From NCBI GenBank assembly GCA_009767595.1, contig VSDK01010338.1, positions 166,350 to 230,349 of the forward strand: 64,000 nt of DNA. The letters run 5' to 3'. Both the position numbers and the translations under genes were made by a program. The notes beneath the pieces were generated by a model. That model was not told the origin of the DNA, did no database searches, and saw only the letters and a program-made list of their open reading frames with translations. Source of the stretch: Symbiodinium kawagutii (lineage: Eukaryota; Sar; Dinophyceae; Suessiales; Symbiodiniaceae). Positions 17,406-30,436 of this stretch are shown in pieces. Every line of letters begins with the position of its first letter. Positions within the stretch are counted from its first letter, which is position 1.

Positions 17406-18780
17406 TAACTAGAGGGGCCCACCTTGTAGGAGTTGGGGAACCAGGAAAATATCCCAGGAAAATGCTGAAATTACAGTGTTTTCTGGGGAATTTCAAGGGG
17501 TCTGTTTCCTGTAAGCTGGATGGTGATGATCCAGTTTCTGTTCCATGAATGGATCTGAAGCTAACTATTTAGCTAATAATGGTTGATCATATCTAATGAA
17601 GGTCAATACCGAACTAATGATCGACTCACAATGGTTAGTGATGGTTCATCATTGGCATCATTCGTGGACTGATCAATGATCCAAACCGCCAAGTATTCAT
17701 GCCCTTGGAAGACTTCAGTGGATGAGAATCGCGCTTGCCCTCTGCTTTACCTGGCACCAGCTATCTTAAAACCCCAACGACCGAGGCACGTGATGCGGAA
17801 CGGAATGTTTACAACAACCGTTACTGCACCCACAGGCACCGAGATGTGCTCCACCAATAGCGACAACCAAGGCGAAAGCAATGGCACCAAATAGAGCTCT
17901 ACGGTAGCAAGCCGTTGCCAACGCCAATGAGTGCTGCTGGTTACTGTTTCGTTGACGTCATCCTGGTGATAATGATTGCCCTCTGATAAACTGACCTTGC
18001 AGCCAAAAATTGCCTAGGTGTTTGCAAGGTTTAGCGTTACAAATGGAGGATTGTCCGCCAGGTTAGTTTGCCAGAGTGTAGTGGCCGCTGTTCATGACCT
18101 ACACCAGCCAACAACAGTGGTCCACGGTGGGAAGTGTTGGCATAGGAAAGCAATCGCTGCTCAGGGGCCACAGCCCGTGGACGTTTTGCATTCCAATGCG
18201 TCCCATATGGCGGTGAAGGGCCCCTGTATGTCCCTGGCTGTCCCCCTGCTGAACATCATTTTTAAAAATAAACCAATAAAAAATCCAATCAATTTCGGTG
18301 ATTTTTTCTCACTTCCCCTTTTTCGGATTGCTGATACTGACCCGCAACCACATATAGTGGGTATATCCCTTGTCATTGTTGTTTTTTCTCCCCTAGTAGC
18401 AAGCATTAATCAGCTATAGTTGACCCTTGGTTATATGATTAACTAGCTGCAATCATTATAACCATTAACCATTGGTTGTAATGGTTCTGACTAACTATAG
18501 CCGCTTAACCATTGATAAGCAGCTATGGGTCATTTATCAACCAGTATTGACTCCTGTTAACCGCCCTAAATGCTGTTGTTTAGAGTTTAAGCTCTCTTGT
18601 AAGTGCTCTGCTGACAAGCATGAGCAAGTTCATCATCCTGTCAACTACGGTCAATCCATTGGTTATAAGTTATTAATATTAATCCTTCATCAACCATCAT
18701 TTCACTCCTGTTCACCATCATTCACCACCATTCACCAGCTATAGAACTCACCCTTCGCCAACCATCAACTCCGGCACATC
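17406..18780. other. intronic or intergenic low-complexity spacer
   Basis: AT-rich DNA with scattered AACCAT/ATGGTT words and two short, possibly decayed plus-strand frames (17676-17894, 18018-18419). No domain is recognised. Confidence 0.4.
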
Positions 18781-18790
18781 ATCGAACCAC

Positions 18791-21700
18791 CTTTCAGTTC
18801 AGCGCGCTTCAGCCGGGTCCGCATGCCGCGCCCGGGCCCAGTCACAATGCAGCTGTGTCGGACGAAGGCGACGGCCGGAAGGGAGATCAACACGAAGCCC
18901 ATGCTGCTCACCACCAAGGCCGGAGGGCCTGGGAACCATGGAATCTCACCCGGTATGACTGGGGAAACATACCAATGGTTTCATTATGTTCGAAATATTC
19001 GAGGGAAACCCCATGGAATTTAGTGTGAACATGACATGAATGCAGTTAGTTGCTGTTGTTCAGACTGATATTTCAAATGAAATTCTTATGGTCGTGATTA
19101 AGTTTGACAATAGTCATCATGAACCGTTTAATCGTTACCTATCATTCATTTGTGTCTGTGCATCACTCTCGTCAGAGAGTTTGTTCCGGCCAAAATGGTG
19201 ACCATCGTTGGTCGTCACCAACAGTCATTACCCACTACAAACCAGCTTTTCAACCCTTATCATTTACTATCATTAGCCATAAAACTCCCAATAAGTTACT
19301 AAATGAGCAATTATATGGGATTACATTGGGGCAATCCATCATTGAGCATCGGTAGCCATTCTATTCCCAATTGTTGTTGGTTCAAATCCCCTATTAGCCT
19401 ATGAATGTGTCAACGTCTTGTCATCAGCATTCAACCATCATCCTCCACGCCGAAATCTTCGAAAATGGCGCTGTTGCTCATTGCGAGCTTGGCCTCTGCA
19501 CGCTATTCGACTGGAACCCAAAACAACTGTTGCTGGTGTTTTAGAACCCATTTGGGGGGGGGGTGAAATAGGGGTACCCCCAAATCATCCATTACGAACC
19601 ATTTATAATTATAAACTAATCATTTCAAGGGGTTCCCTATCGTCTTTATCAGCCAATTGTGAAAGTCTTTGTGAACCAGTGGGTGCTTATAACCAATTTG
19701 CTGGAGAAGAGAAGCCACAACTTCAAGGAGCACAAGTGGCGGAAGGGTTGTGGGTGATGCCTAGTGATGCCTAGTGATGCCTAGTGATGCCTGGTGATGC
19801 CTAGTGATGCCTGGTGATGCCTAGTGATGCCTAGTGATGCCTAGTGATGCCTTGTGATGGTGAATGATGGTTCAATTGCAGCTCATCTTGGTTACTTCGT
19901 GGTGGGCAAGGCAATAAGAACAGTAACAACGACAGGGCCACCTCAAAAGGGGGTCTCTGGTTCATCTCCATCCCAAGCATTTGCTTGTGCACCACCAGGG
20001 ACGCATGGCCAGTGCATTCAGATAGATGGATAGATAGATAGATAGATAGATAGATCGACAGATAGACAGACAGACAGATGGACAGATAAATGTAGATATA
20101 CAATTTATACACATGTACAGCTATCGGCATGCAGACATGAATATACCCAAACAAATTTGCATACGTACATGTACAATATGTACATGTATAATATGTGTGT
20201 ATATGTGGTTGTGGGTCTGGTCAAGACCCCTTCCTTCATAGTAAATATCCTGGAAAATATCCAGCTTTTTGATCCGCTTTGATCCTAACTTGGGATTGCT
20301 TATCATTCCTTTTGTTTAACCATTATCAATGGTTGTAACCTTTATAAACCCCGATAGACCCTATCATAAATCATGGTGAGTTTTTCAAATAATTTGTCAA
20401 CCATATAGCCTCTATCAAAGCCTATAAGACCTCATCAAACCTATTAAACCCTACTAAACCCTATTAAACCATATGAAACCATATGAAATCTTATTAAACC
20501 CTTTTAAACCCTATTAAACCATTTGAAAACCTATAAAACCACATGAAACCCTGTTAAACCCTGTTAAACCCTGCTAAACCTTGTTAAACCATTTGAAATT
20601 GTATGAAACCTTATCAAACCCTACTAGACCTTATGAAACCATATGACACCATATAAAACCATGTATGCAACCCTATTTAACCCTATTAAACCCTATAAAA
20701 CAATTTGAAACCCTATAAAACCATATATGCAACCCCATTCAACCCTGTTAAACCCTATAAAACAATTTGAAACCTTATAAAACCATATGCAACCCTATTT
20801 AACCCTACTAAACCCTATAAACAATTTGAAACCCCACAAAACCATATGCGGACCATATGCAACCCTATTAAACCCTATTAAACCCTATAAAACTATATAG
20901 AACCTTATAAAACCAGTTGAAACCTTATCAAACCCTATTAAACCCTATAAAACCATATAAAACCCTACTAAACCCTATAAAAACCCGTACATTCATCATG
21001 GTGAAACCCCCTGGTCCCCACGTTGCCCATGATGCCCCAGGCACTACTCGTCCAAGCCCATGGGAACAAGACCATGGCCACGAAAAGCTGACATCCCACG
21101 TAGCCCAAGTCCAAGGACACCTCCCCGCGGTAGCCCGCTGGCTGATTCGGTGCAGCTTTGTGGTGGTTGATTCGATGGTTAAACTTGTGGTTAATGATGG
21201 GATTTTCTATGGCTAATAGTGGGTAATCCAATTCTGGTGGTTGATTCTATGGTGAATAGTGGGTAATAGTGGTGAATAGTGGTTTCTCAAGCCATAGGGA
21301 ACCCTGAAAATTGTTGGTTTATTGCTATTTTGATGGTTAACAATCGGTGATTTGGGGGTACCTCTATTTTAAGAAACCACCATTTGGTGGGGAATAGGAT
21401 TCTCTATGGTTGATAAGTGGTTGATTCTATGGTGAATAGTGGGTCACCGTAAGATTTTTGATGGAATAGGTGGTTGATTCTATGGTTAACAGTGGGTGAT
21501 CATAATATGTTTGATGGAATAGGTGGTTAATTCTATGGTTGATAGCTGGTAATTCCAATTATGGTGGTTGATTCTATGGTTAAACTTGTGGGTAATAGTG
21601 GAATGTTCGATGGAAATCTTGGGATTTTCGATGGTTAACTATGGTTAGTAATGGTTAATGTCGAGGTTGACAATAGGAATAATGGAAAAATAAAGTTCAT

Positions 21701-24700
21701 TATTATGGATCCCAATAAGTGGCTGTTCATGTATAGGGACACCACATTGACGGTTAAACTTGTGGTCAACAATGGTTAATAATAGGGAAGGATTACCAAC
21801 AAACTTATCGTCAAAAAACAATAATGGATAGTCTGGATAGCAAATTTCTATGGAAACCATGGGACTTTCTGTGGAAACCATGGGATTCTATGAGATTTAT
21901 AGCGATGAAAATAATGGCTAATGATGGGGGATACTCACCAATAAGCTAGTGGTTAAACAGCTACTACTAGTAGCTGGTGGTTTCTCAAGTCAACTTTGGG
22001 AAACCCCAGCTATCATCCTTTATACCAACCATTTCTAGCAATAAACCATCCATAACTTTGGGTTCCGAATTTTGAGAAACCCCCATTTGCTGGTTAAATT
22101 GCAGCCCTTTCAGCTATTGGTTCACCAATCGAATTCGCTGATCATCCAAAGCTATAGCTGTCGCACCACCAAGCGTGGACGGTCACCCTGCCTGTGGTCC
22201 AATGGCAGTTGCACACTCAAAGTTGAAAGTGAGCAGCAGAGCAGCCAGAAAGAACACCACAAGCCACTGCCCCAATGGACTCATCAAAGTCTCACGATGA
22301 GCCAAGAGATCGTTGGCTACAAAGTAACCCGCCCACAGTGTGACCAAACTTTGTACCTTAGGCACAACATCAACTGGGAACCCCTCCTTTTGCGCCATGG
22401 CTGGCATGGCCGCCATGGCATCTTGGTGCACCACCGCGGAAATCCATGACTTGACAACCGCAAATTTTTTTCGGGGCCAAAACTGATTCATTGAGCAAGG
22501 CTATAGTCAATCGTCTCCGCTGTAGAATTCCCAATTTCCCAGCAAGGCCCCTCCTGGGTCTCAAGGCCGCGCGGACCCGCGGGCCTGCGGGCTCATACAG
22601 GCTCGCGCGGGCCCCACGCGGGCCCAAATCCATGAGCCCTTACAGGTGCGGGCCCGCGGGCCCCCGCGCGGGCTCCTCTGTCTGGGAAGTCCAGTTTCAG
22701 TTGTCATACACTGGAATTTCAGCGCTGGACTCTAGAGTTGCAGTTCTTAGATCTAGCATTCCAATGATGAAATTTATGATTTTAGTAGCTAGACTTCAAC
22801 AAACCTAGCTGTTAGATTTTAGCATTTTAGCGCTACCATTTTAACATTAGATTGTGCAATTTTCGTCGTTAGACTTTACCTTTTTCGTTCTTTGACTGTG
22901 CTTTTTTCCTGATAAGGTTTTGCTTACACCGTTACTGGCTAGACTAAAGCGTTTTAGCAAGTAAATCTTACTATTCTCTGGGTTAGATTTTGCCATCTTA
23001 GTGATTAGATTTTACCTTTTTCCATTAGAGCTTGCTACTTAATGATTGGACTCGACCATATCAGTCTACCATTTTAGTCATGAGACTGTGCCATCTTAAG
23101 TGGTTAGATCTGACCGTTCTAGTCGGTTTTTTTCGAACGGTAGTCGTTAGACTGTGCCATTTTAGTGGTTAGATTCAATCTTGCCATTTCAGTGATTAGA
23201 TCATACCATTTTAGCCGTTGGACTTTGCCATGATAGTGCATCTTTCATCTTTTGGTCAATCTTTAATTTTAATGGGAAGTCTTTACAGATTTTGTACTTA
23301 GATCTTGCCATTTCAGCGCTTAGATTTACTGCTCTCGTAGCTAGACTTTTCAAATCCAGTGGTTAGATTCTGCAATTTTTCCAATTAGACTTTACCCTTT
23401 TACTGGTTAGATTTTATCATTCAAGTTGCCAGACTGTACCATTCAAAAAGGTTTCACCATTTGAGTCGTTAGACTTTACCGTTTCAATGGTTAGATTTTT
23501 CCGTTTTTGTAGTTAGACTTATTTCCTTACTGGCTAGACTCAAACATTTGAGGAAGTAGATCTTACCATCGATCTCAGTGGTTGAATCTTACCATTTAAG
23601 TCGTAAGACTTGACGGTTTCAGTGGCTAGACTCAACCATTTCAGCACGTAGATCTTACCGTTTTTGTGGTGAGATCTTCCCATTTTACTGGTTGGATCCA
23701 ACATTTACGAAGTTAGACTTTACCATCACAGTGGCTAGACTCAACAGTTTCGCAAATCTATCTTTCCATTTTCAGGGTAGATTTCGCAATTTAGCCGTTG
23801 GATCTTACCATTAAAGCCGTTAGACTTTTTCCACTGCAGCCGTCAGACTTTAACATTTTAAAAACCTAGACTTACGATGTTTGTCGTTAAATTTTACAAT
23901 AAGGATAATTATAGACAATCTCAACCATAAAAGGAATAACAGCACAGCAATTACATTAAAACAAACAACCTTTCGCTCAGACTAGAACCGATTAGTGGCA
24001 CGTGATCCTTTCCGAAACAAACTGAAGCCAAGACTGAACACGGGCCCGGCGCGGGCCCGGCGCGGGCCCACCCTGGAGAACCCCCAACGGCACGCGGGCC
24101 CAGACCCAGGGGGTACCGTCCCCCAATTTCCAAACATCTCATTGCATGACAGCATCTTCTATGATTTGATCATCATTTCGCATCATCATAGCCATCATTT
24201 CGCATCATCATAGCCATCATTTAGCATCATCATAGCCATCATTTAGCATCACATTGCATTTCAAAAAACTTGGGTGACCATCCTCTATGGTTGACACCCG
24301 AAACGTGTTTGATCGCTGCAGGATGCGTACCAGGTAAACCTGGTCACGGAAAAGCCCCACAAAGGATTGGTGCTTTCCCAGGGGTAAAAAATGGCGGCTT
24401 TTCCATCGATTTCGCTATAAAATACCAGGTGCAAAAATCCATTGCCAGGGTAACAACCGACTTTCCCAGGGGGATTTCATCTGGTTGGTGGCTTCAACCC
24501 CCATGGAAAATATTAGTCAACCAACCATTTGTCAATGATTACTAGTGAAACTAAAAAATGTGAATCAAACCACCAACCAGCTACTATGGTTGGTTATTGT
24601 TCCCTATTATTAAGCACTATTGATGGTTATAACCCCTATAAAACCAGGCATCGCCAGGTTGCATACCAGGCAAACTTCCAGCTCACCGCAATCTTCTGCT

Positions 24701-27247
24701 CGCAGATGAGTTCAAAGAGGTGACCATCGCGTCGGTTCTTGGACCGAAAGAACCACTTCCAAAGAGCTGTGATCCTTGGTGGCGAGCTGAGTGGCGAGCT
24801 GGGGGTATAGGGATAACTATGGTTAAACTATGAGTGAAGTTGATGTTATTAACTCCTTAGTAAGTAACTTGTTTGAGTACCATTGTCAGTAACTCCTTAG
24901 TACATTGATGTTTCAAGGATTAACTATGGTTAAACTATGTTAAATACACCCCCTAACAATCAAATAGTCTCAATAACAATTCATTAGCATGCTATAACAA
25001 TTCATGGTTCAAAAAGTTACTAATGAGGGATTGTACGTTAACCAACCATAGTGGAGGAAAGCAACCAACAATTTCATAGGGAAAAAATCGTTAATAAGAG
25101 GGGAACCAGGGGAACTAGGGGGACTAAGGGTGAACTGACCCACTGCCATATTGATGTTCTTCAAAGCCAGGGGATGTTTCTCAAAGCCACAATCCCTGGG
25201 GTTTGGTTGATGTTTCTCAAAAAAAGTTACTAATGAGGGATTGTACATCAGGATGACAAAAGCTTTTTCCCCGTGACCCGTGACTCTTATGAACAGAATT
25301 GCTGGTATTGGTCTGGCGGAGCAACAAAGACATTGATTTTAATTGGCCTGCGCAGTGGATCAAATTTCCGGCTCTATTAAATTAAAATTGATTTCAGGCA
25401 AAAAACATTGCTCCGTGATCCACACATCACCCAGTCTAGACAGACCTGTGCAGGAATCTAAAGGGAAAGGGTTTGGCCCCAAACTGCAAAAGGAAAAACT
25501 TTTGTTGGGGTGTAGTAGCGATGAAACCAAGGGATTTTCGAGGGTTGGCTATGGTGAAACTATGTTAAATTTGTGCTTTTATGAGGTTATTATGATAAGG
25601 GTTCGGAATACCACAATAAGGGTTAAATGATCGTTAGTGAACTACATCTATGAGGGGTACAATGATTAATAAAGGATAATCACCAGCAATGATGGTTAAA
25701 CAAATCCTAGGTGGCTTTGATTTTTACAGGGCATATGCCAACGTTCTGGATACTATGCTACTACCAAAAAAGTACTAAACTGGATGAGAACTGGGGGTAC
25801 CCCTATAACTTCAGAACCCCGCACATGACTCATTAATCCAATACGAAACCAAAAAACATTTGGAAAAAAGAATCAAAAGCACCAAACAAATCCTTCCTGC
25901 TCCTTGGATCCCCAGATTTTTTCGTGGGCGACCCATCCCCAAGAACTTCCACGAAAAAAAAAAAAAAAGCTCCGCTGGTGCCGGGAACTCACAAGGATCC
26001 AAGGAGGCAGGTGCCAGGCAATTCGGCCGATGCTGAACAGCAGAACCACTGAGGCACTGACCTGGCATGCCAGGGTTGGGTGGTGATCATCCATTCGAAG
26101 GAGTTTAGGGTTGGTGAATGGGTGGTTGATGGTTGGCTAATGGTTGGTTTGTGGTTTGCTAATGGTTGGTTTGTGGTTTGCTTACAGTAATCATTGTTGG
26201 TTCGGGTCAATAACGGTAATGACTGAACCTAAGAAAAGCCCACGCAAAACATCTTGAAGCCCGTTACAGCCACATGACACGAATTAGCAGGGTTGAATGA
26301 CTATTGATTCTCACCTGTGACCACAAACAAAAACTTTTTAGGGGGCTTCAGGGCATTGTTGACCAACCCTGACTTTTAGATCTTCGAGATTTGTCTTTCC
26401 AGCTGTGTAAGCAGTATTGTTGCTCATTATCCCCTATGCTTAAGCGTTATTAACTATTGATCATTCACCATTAATTAATGGCTTTGGGTGATCAATGATT
26501 CTTTAACCAATATTAACCATTGTTGTTGATCATCATTTTTAACCATTGATCATTAAGCATTTTGATTTTGAACAAAAAATTCCAGTCCTTCTAGTGGCTG
26601 ATCATGCTGATCAGATCTCTGGGTGCCAGGGATGAGCTGCGCACGAGCTGCACATATGGCATGGCTGGTGCGGCTTCTCAAGCCAGCTTGGGAATCGGAA
26701 AGTTATGGTTAATTTATTGCTAGAAATGATGAATGACTTGGATGAGAAGTGGGGGCACTCCCTTTTTAGAGAAACACCCATGTGTTCTTTATCGATAATT
26801 ATCGAACTGTATATACCTGTATCATCCCGTATCCTCCTTTACCGTCAAACTAGTTCTTAGGAACAACAATAATCCTCAACAATCAGAGGTGCAAAACGGA
26901 TAACAAGAACCGATAGGACAGTAGGCCAACCGGTTTTCCGCAATCACTACGTTTCATTGGAGACACAAGCTTATTCCCAACCATCTGCGCAATTAACTTG
27001 ACAATGGTGGCGAACTACGGCAACTATACCAACCAAACCAAATGAGCATTCAATGAGCATCACAATATAGTGTAAAGTTCTGTATATATGTTTAACAACC
27101 ATGAAATCAACAACTATCGATGAACAAGTCAGCCATTCAACAACCATCTTAGTGTAGTCTCAACCAAAACAGCCCAGCTTTGCGATGTGCCATGGGGAGC
27201 CCCAACAGTTGCATCAATGCGCGCGGGAAGAGGGCTGAAACGCGAGC
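18791..27247 (-). CDS. exons encoding hydrophobic membrane segments, probably the C-terminal part of the ankyrin-repeat gene
   Basis: Five GC-rich exons stand out on the minus strand, each starting after AG|G: 27247-27179 (ARVSALFPRALMQLLGLPM, GC donor), 26061-25993 (VSASVVLLFSIGRIAWHLPP, GTGAGT donor), 22356-22192 (LVTLWAGYFVANDLLAHRET and QWLVVFFLAALLLTFNF, GC donor), 21120-21027 (GCQLFVAMVLFPWAWTSSAW, GC donor, phase 1) and 18928-18791 (ALVVSSMGFVLISLPAVAFV then a basic tail, phase 1 entry). Phases are mutually compatible. Together they give about five to six membrane helices, as in a channel or transporter, but the family is not recognised. Introns are 1-4 kb and packed with satellites and MITE-like elements. 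The ankyrin exons lie upstream on the same strand in compatible phase, so I infer a single gene. Confidence 0.55.
19567..19645. mobile_element. family A MITE-like element, truncated copy
   Basis: Carries aataggggtacccccaaatc on the left and caaggggttccctat on the right with the internal ataaactaatcat box. The outermost TIR bases are missing or diverged. Confidence 0.5.
19753..19859. repeat. 10-bp tandem repeat TAGTGATGCC
   Basis: About ten copies of tagtgatgcc, with occasional tggtgatgcc. Confidence 0.95.
20022..20092. repeat. GATA/GACA tetranucleotide microsatellite
   Basis: An interrupted gata array passing into gaca units. Confidence 0.95.
20395..20995. repeat. degenerate AAACCCTA(T)-type repeat, telomere-like
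   Basis: About 600 bp of A/C-rich, G-poor variants of attaaaccct and ataaaaccat. The core aaaccct equals the complement of the TTTAGGG plant/dinoflagellate telomere unit, but spacing is irregular (about 9-13 bp) and many units are mutated. It lies within a predicted intron, so it is interstitial. Confidence 0.8.
21131..21970. other. intronic low-complexity DNA with family A element
   Basis: Repeated words such as ggttgattctatggtgaatagtg and ggtaatagtgg. Contains one family A MITE-like copy (21280-21381). No coding signal. Confidence 0.6.
21280..21381. mobile_element. family A MITE-like element
   Basis: Left end tggtttctcaagccataggg; right end gggtacctctattttaag, then aaaccacca. The internal ggtttattgctat box is in the opposite orientation to copy 1. 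Confidence 0.7.
21976..22084. mobile_element. family A MITE-like element
   Basis: Left end ggtggtttctcaagtc; right end gaattttgagaaaccccc. Internal atcatcctttataccaacc and agcaataaaccatcc boxes. Located about 110 bp from the 3' end of the 2.8-kb spacer after the exon at 22.2-22.36 kb. Confidence 0.7.
22535..22690. repeat. GC-rich palindromic block (cgcgggcccgcg type)
   Basis: Dense gcgggccc/gggcccgcg palindromes in otherwise AT-rich DNA. A matching block lies at 24035-24120, on the other side of the TTAGA satellite. Confidence 0.75.
22735..23895. repeat. degenerate 22-24-bp satellite (GTTAGAYTTTRCCATTTTAG type)
   Basis: About 1.15 kb of diverged units such as gttagactgtgccatttta and ggttagattttgccatctta. 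No coding frame is preserved. It is bracketed by GC-rich palindromic blocks. Confidence 0.85.
24035..24120. repeat. GC-rich palindromic block (ggcgcgggcccggcgcgggc type)
   Basis: Two tandem ggcgcgggccc units plus a further acgcgggccc, mirroring the composition of 22535-22690. Confidence 0.75.
24155..24255. repeat. short tandem repeat catcatttcgcatcatcatagc
   Basis: Four copies of a roughly 24-bp unit, two with ttcg and two with ttag at the variable position. Confidence 0.85.
25011..25246. repeat. 26-bp direct repeats flanking a family B element
   Basis: The words aaaaagttactaatgagg plus gattgtac occur identically at 25011-25036 and 25221-25246, enclosing a family B MITE-like copy and a short duplicated cttcaaagccagg/tctcaaagccac segment. 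Confidence 0.8.
25037..25146. mobile_element. family B MITE-like element, left end degraded
   Basis: The right end gtgaactgacccactgc and the internal aggggaaccagggg box match family B. The expected left end ggctatgggtcaat is not recognisable. Confidence 0.55.
25793..25820. mobile_element. family A MITE-like fragment
   Basis: Only an end-like segment gggggtacccctataact is present. Confidence 0.3.
26666..26779. mobile_element. family A MITE-like element
   Basis: Left end ggtgcggcttctcaagcc; right end ctttttagagaaacaccc. The internal ggttaatttattgct box is conserved. Confidence 0.6.
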
Positions 27248-28478
27248 CTTGTCCCCCGCTGTGAAGCATTTTAGGAACTTGAATACCATTGACATCCAAT
27301 AGTCAATCATATAAACCATGGTTAAAACAATGGCCAACGATGCACAACATCAGAAACACGTGACCCTTTCACCAATATGATTCACTGCCAACCATCATCA
27401 ACCATTATCAACCATCACGAACCATCAACAATCATCAGCCATCAGAATCCATCATTGAGCATCTGTCATTCGTCATCATCAACCCTTACATTCCGTAGTA
27501 TTGTTGGTTATGATCCCTACGTAGCGTACGGAGCCGGGTCAACAAATAGAGCTGGGTTATCACCATTTAAGGTGTAGCTCTTGGTGACGGATGACTGTTG
27601 GATAACGGGCGATTTTTGTGGCAATAGGAGGTTTTCACCCAGATATGCCACATGGTTGTTTATTGACCGGTTAAATGGCTGACAAACAGCGAAGTACGCA
27701 TACGGGAATGTTCCGTATCACCACAAACTGCTAGCTAAACAATCATTTGCTGTGCCCTTTTTGAAAATTACAGAAAGAAATATCTACTAATCAGTCATAG
27801 CTGTAGCTGGACTATTCTTTGTAAGCAAATCATTTGCGCTTCTTTGGTGGGAAATAAAATTTGAAAATATGCTCAGCTTTTCAAATGCTCCACATCGTGC
27901 ACAATCCCGGCGCAGCACACCGGCATCCTATCGGCTTAGCATGTGTGATGATTGCCCCTAGCTCAACCAATCATGAACCAAGGGAATTTGAAATGTGTTG
28001 ATTTGCTGTGTGATGATTGCCCCTAGCTTACCATGAACTTAATCTTGACCAACCGAGCATCAGCAAACATCCAACTGAGGCCAAACAACTGACTGCCAAA
28101 GCATGGTCAGAAGATTGGACTATCCACATCGACCATTTTGACCATTTGTGAACATGCTTAATGACCATCCATCATTGGCCAGCAGGATCAACATTTTTTT
28201 ATGCATGATCAACCATTGTTGTTGGTTGTTATCCTTGACGATGTTCCATCACTAATCACATTCACCAACGCTGACAACGGATTCTATTGTATGCTCGCTA
28301 TTCATCACAATGAATCATCATTGAGACACATCAAGCATGAATCAATCACCTGTATCCATGATTTACTTCTCAAGGCCATTGATTAACCATTGATGAACCA
28401 TGAACGAATATCAACCACTACTATCAACCACTACTTTAACCACCGCAAATAATTCTGCTCCCACTGTGCCGTGCCACC

Positions 28479-28585
28479 GGCACATTTCTGCTGAGTTGCA
28501 TCCAATGCAATGTCGGCCCCAGATCGCTCCATGGCGCCGCGGTTTCCCCCGCGCACTGCGACACCGCGCCGCAAGTGGCAGGCGG
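28479..28585 (-). CDS. candidate ankyrin-like exon
   Basis: A GC-rich island. One minus-strand frame reads GGNRGAMERSGADIALDATQ, which resembles the end of an ankyrin repeat (GADI-LDA). The acceptor is not a clean AG|G, and two other frames are open. It lies between the ankyrin exon at 30.5 kb and the membrane exons, where such an exon would be expected. Confidence 0.3.
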
Positions 28586-28699
28586 GTCAGTATGACCAAT
28601 GGCTATTCGTAGTGGTGAATTCTTAGTGATAAGCTTGACCACTTAGTGATGGTTCTTACATAATGCTAATTCTTAGTGATTTTTTGCTACTGTGATGGT

Positions 28700-29940
28700 T
28701 CTTAGTGACGGTTCAATTGTTCGGTATAACCCTTGACTATTGAAAGTCGTTGGTGGGTTCAAGCCCTACGAAAAATGTTAGTCAACCAACCAACCATGTG
28801 TTGATGCATTTGGGAAAATGACAAAAAAAAACAAATCACCAACGAGTAACGTTACTGTGATGGTCCTTACCAGGGGTCAATGCTCTATAAGGCTTATTGA
28901 CGTGATTGACCCTGGTTTATCATGTTTCATAGCTCGAATTGCTGATGATGGTTGATCACTGTTGATCATGGGTGAGAAAAAGCAACTGTTGACAGTTCAT
29001 AAATGTGGACAGTTCCTAAAGTCTGAACAAAGCATCGTCAAAGGTCCGTACTCAGATAAAGCGGAATCATATGACTAGTTCCTCGTGCGGTTTACAAATG
29101 CACTCATGGTCCCTCTGATACGCTTGAGCCACGGCTTGTGAGCCACAAGGCCTGATGCAATACCAGCAGTTCCCAGCAGTGATTGGCACAACATGTTGCA
29201 CCAACCCATTGTCAAATGCAATCTGCGGGAATTTCCACATCTATGTGGCTGGCAAAACCGCGGGCAAAAATCGGATCTTCACCAAGGGGATATGGGCCCT
29301 TGACACACATGAATTTGTCAATTGGTTTTCATTCACAGAAACCCCTATCTTTTGTCGGGAAGAAGCGGCTCATGATACCTGGTTTCCCATCTAAGCGCTC
29401 TCTTTCCTACTGACGGTTCATGGCCATGGTGGGATACTGGCCGCAACTTCAACAGTAGTGACCCAGTGGGGTGGGACCGAATGGTTGAGCTCGGGCGCCC
29501 CAGGTGGAGAGGTCGTAGCATTGGCTGCAACAACCACCAGTGACCTGAGGGGGTCTGGTATTGACAGGGCAAGTTATGGCAAGGTTCGTTCGTGAAGCAT
29601 GGTAGCTATGACCGTAACTTGCTGATGACTCTTGTTATGGCAAGTTTCATGTGAAACAAGCATGGCAAGTTATGGCAAGTTATGGTAGCTATTCAACTTC
29701 ACATGACCGTCATCTTGTTTCACATGAACGAGAGTAATGCTAATCTAATGCTAATTATTGGTTAATAATTAACCACTATCAGATTATTACCATCATTATG
29801 AACCAGCTATTCTCTCTCACGCCCTTTTTTTCACTCACATCCCGCCTGTTCTTGTTGGCCCGCTGAGATGGGTTCACCCATGGCACGATTGGTGGCTGGA
29901 CCCAGGGCCCAATATGTCAACGATCATTGCCTAAGAATCG
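28700..29940. other. intronic spacer, no exon recognised
   Basis: AT-rich with GCAAGTTATGG and TTGATCATGG repeats. A plus-strand frame at 29155-29394 (79 codons) has no recognisable domain. Confidence 0.45.
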
Positions 29941-29944
29941 ATAA

Positions 29945-30061
29945 GGCTGTGGGTCAGTTCACCCTTAGTCCCCCTGGATCCCGCATTGTTAACCATTGTT
30001 TTCCCTATTAGTTTTTTTTTATTATCCCCCATTAGTTGGTTGATTGATATTGACCCGCAGC
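29945..30061. mobile_element. family B MITE-like element
   Basis: Left end ggctgtgggtcagttcaccc; right end gattgatattgacccgcagc. Possible target duplication gataa/cacaa is imperfect. Confidence 0.75.
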
Positions 30062-30436
30062 CACAACACCAAACTTGTCTGGACCAAATGTGTTCTCACT
30101 CACCACGATCCACTACCACCATGAAGCATCATGTTCGATCCTTCAATCATTACCATCATTCCCCGGCATCCCCAACAACTTGAATCCATCAAGAATTCAC
30201 CATCCATTCCAAAAAAAATCATATCACTCATCCACAACTCAAACAAACCAATCCCTTGGAAACCCACGATTTTCCGCATCCAATCACATCCATCATCATC
30301 CATCAATCCCATCAATCCTATAGGAAATCCCATGGGAAATCCCATGGTTTCCACCCAACCGGGTCCCCCGTTGCGCCCCGTGGGCCTCCCCCGTTGCGAA
30401 ACCCCCGGGGCCACGGCGCGCCTCCAACTCCGCGGC

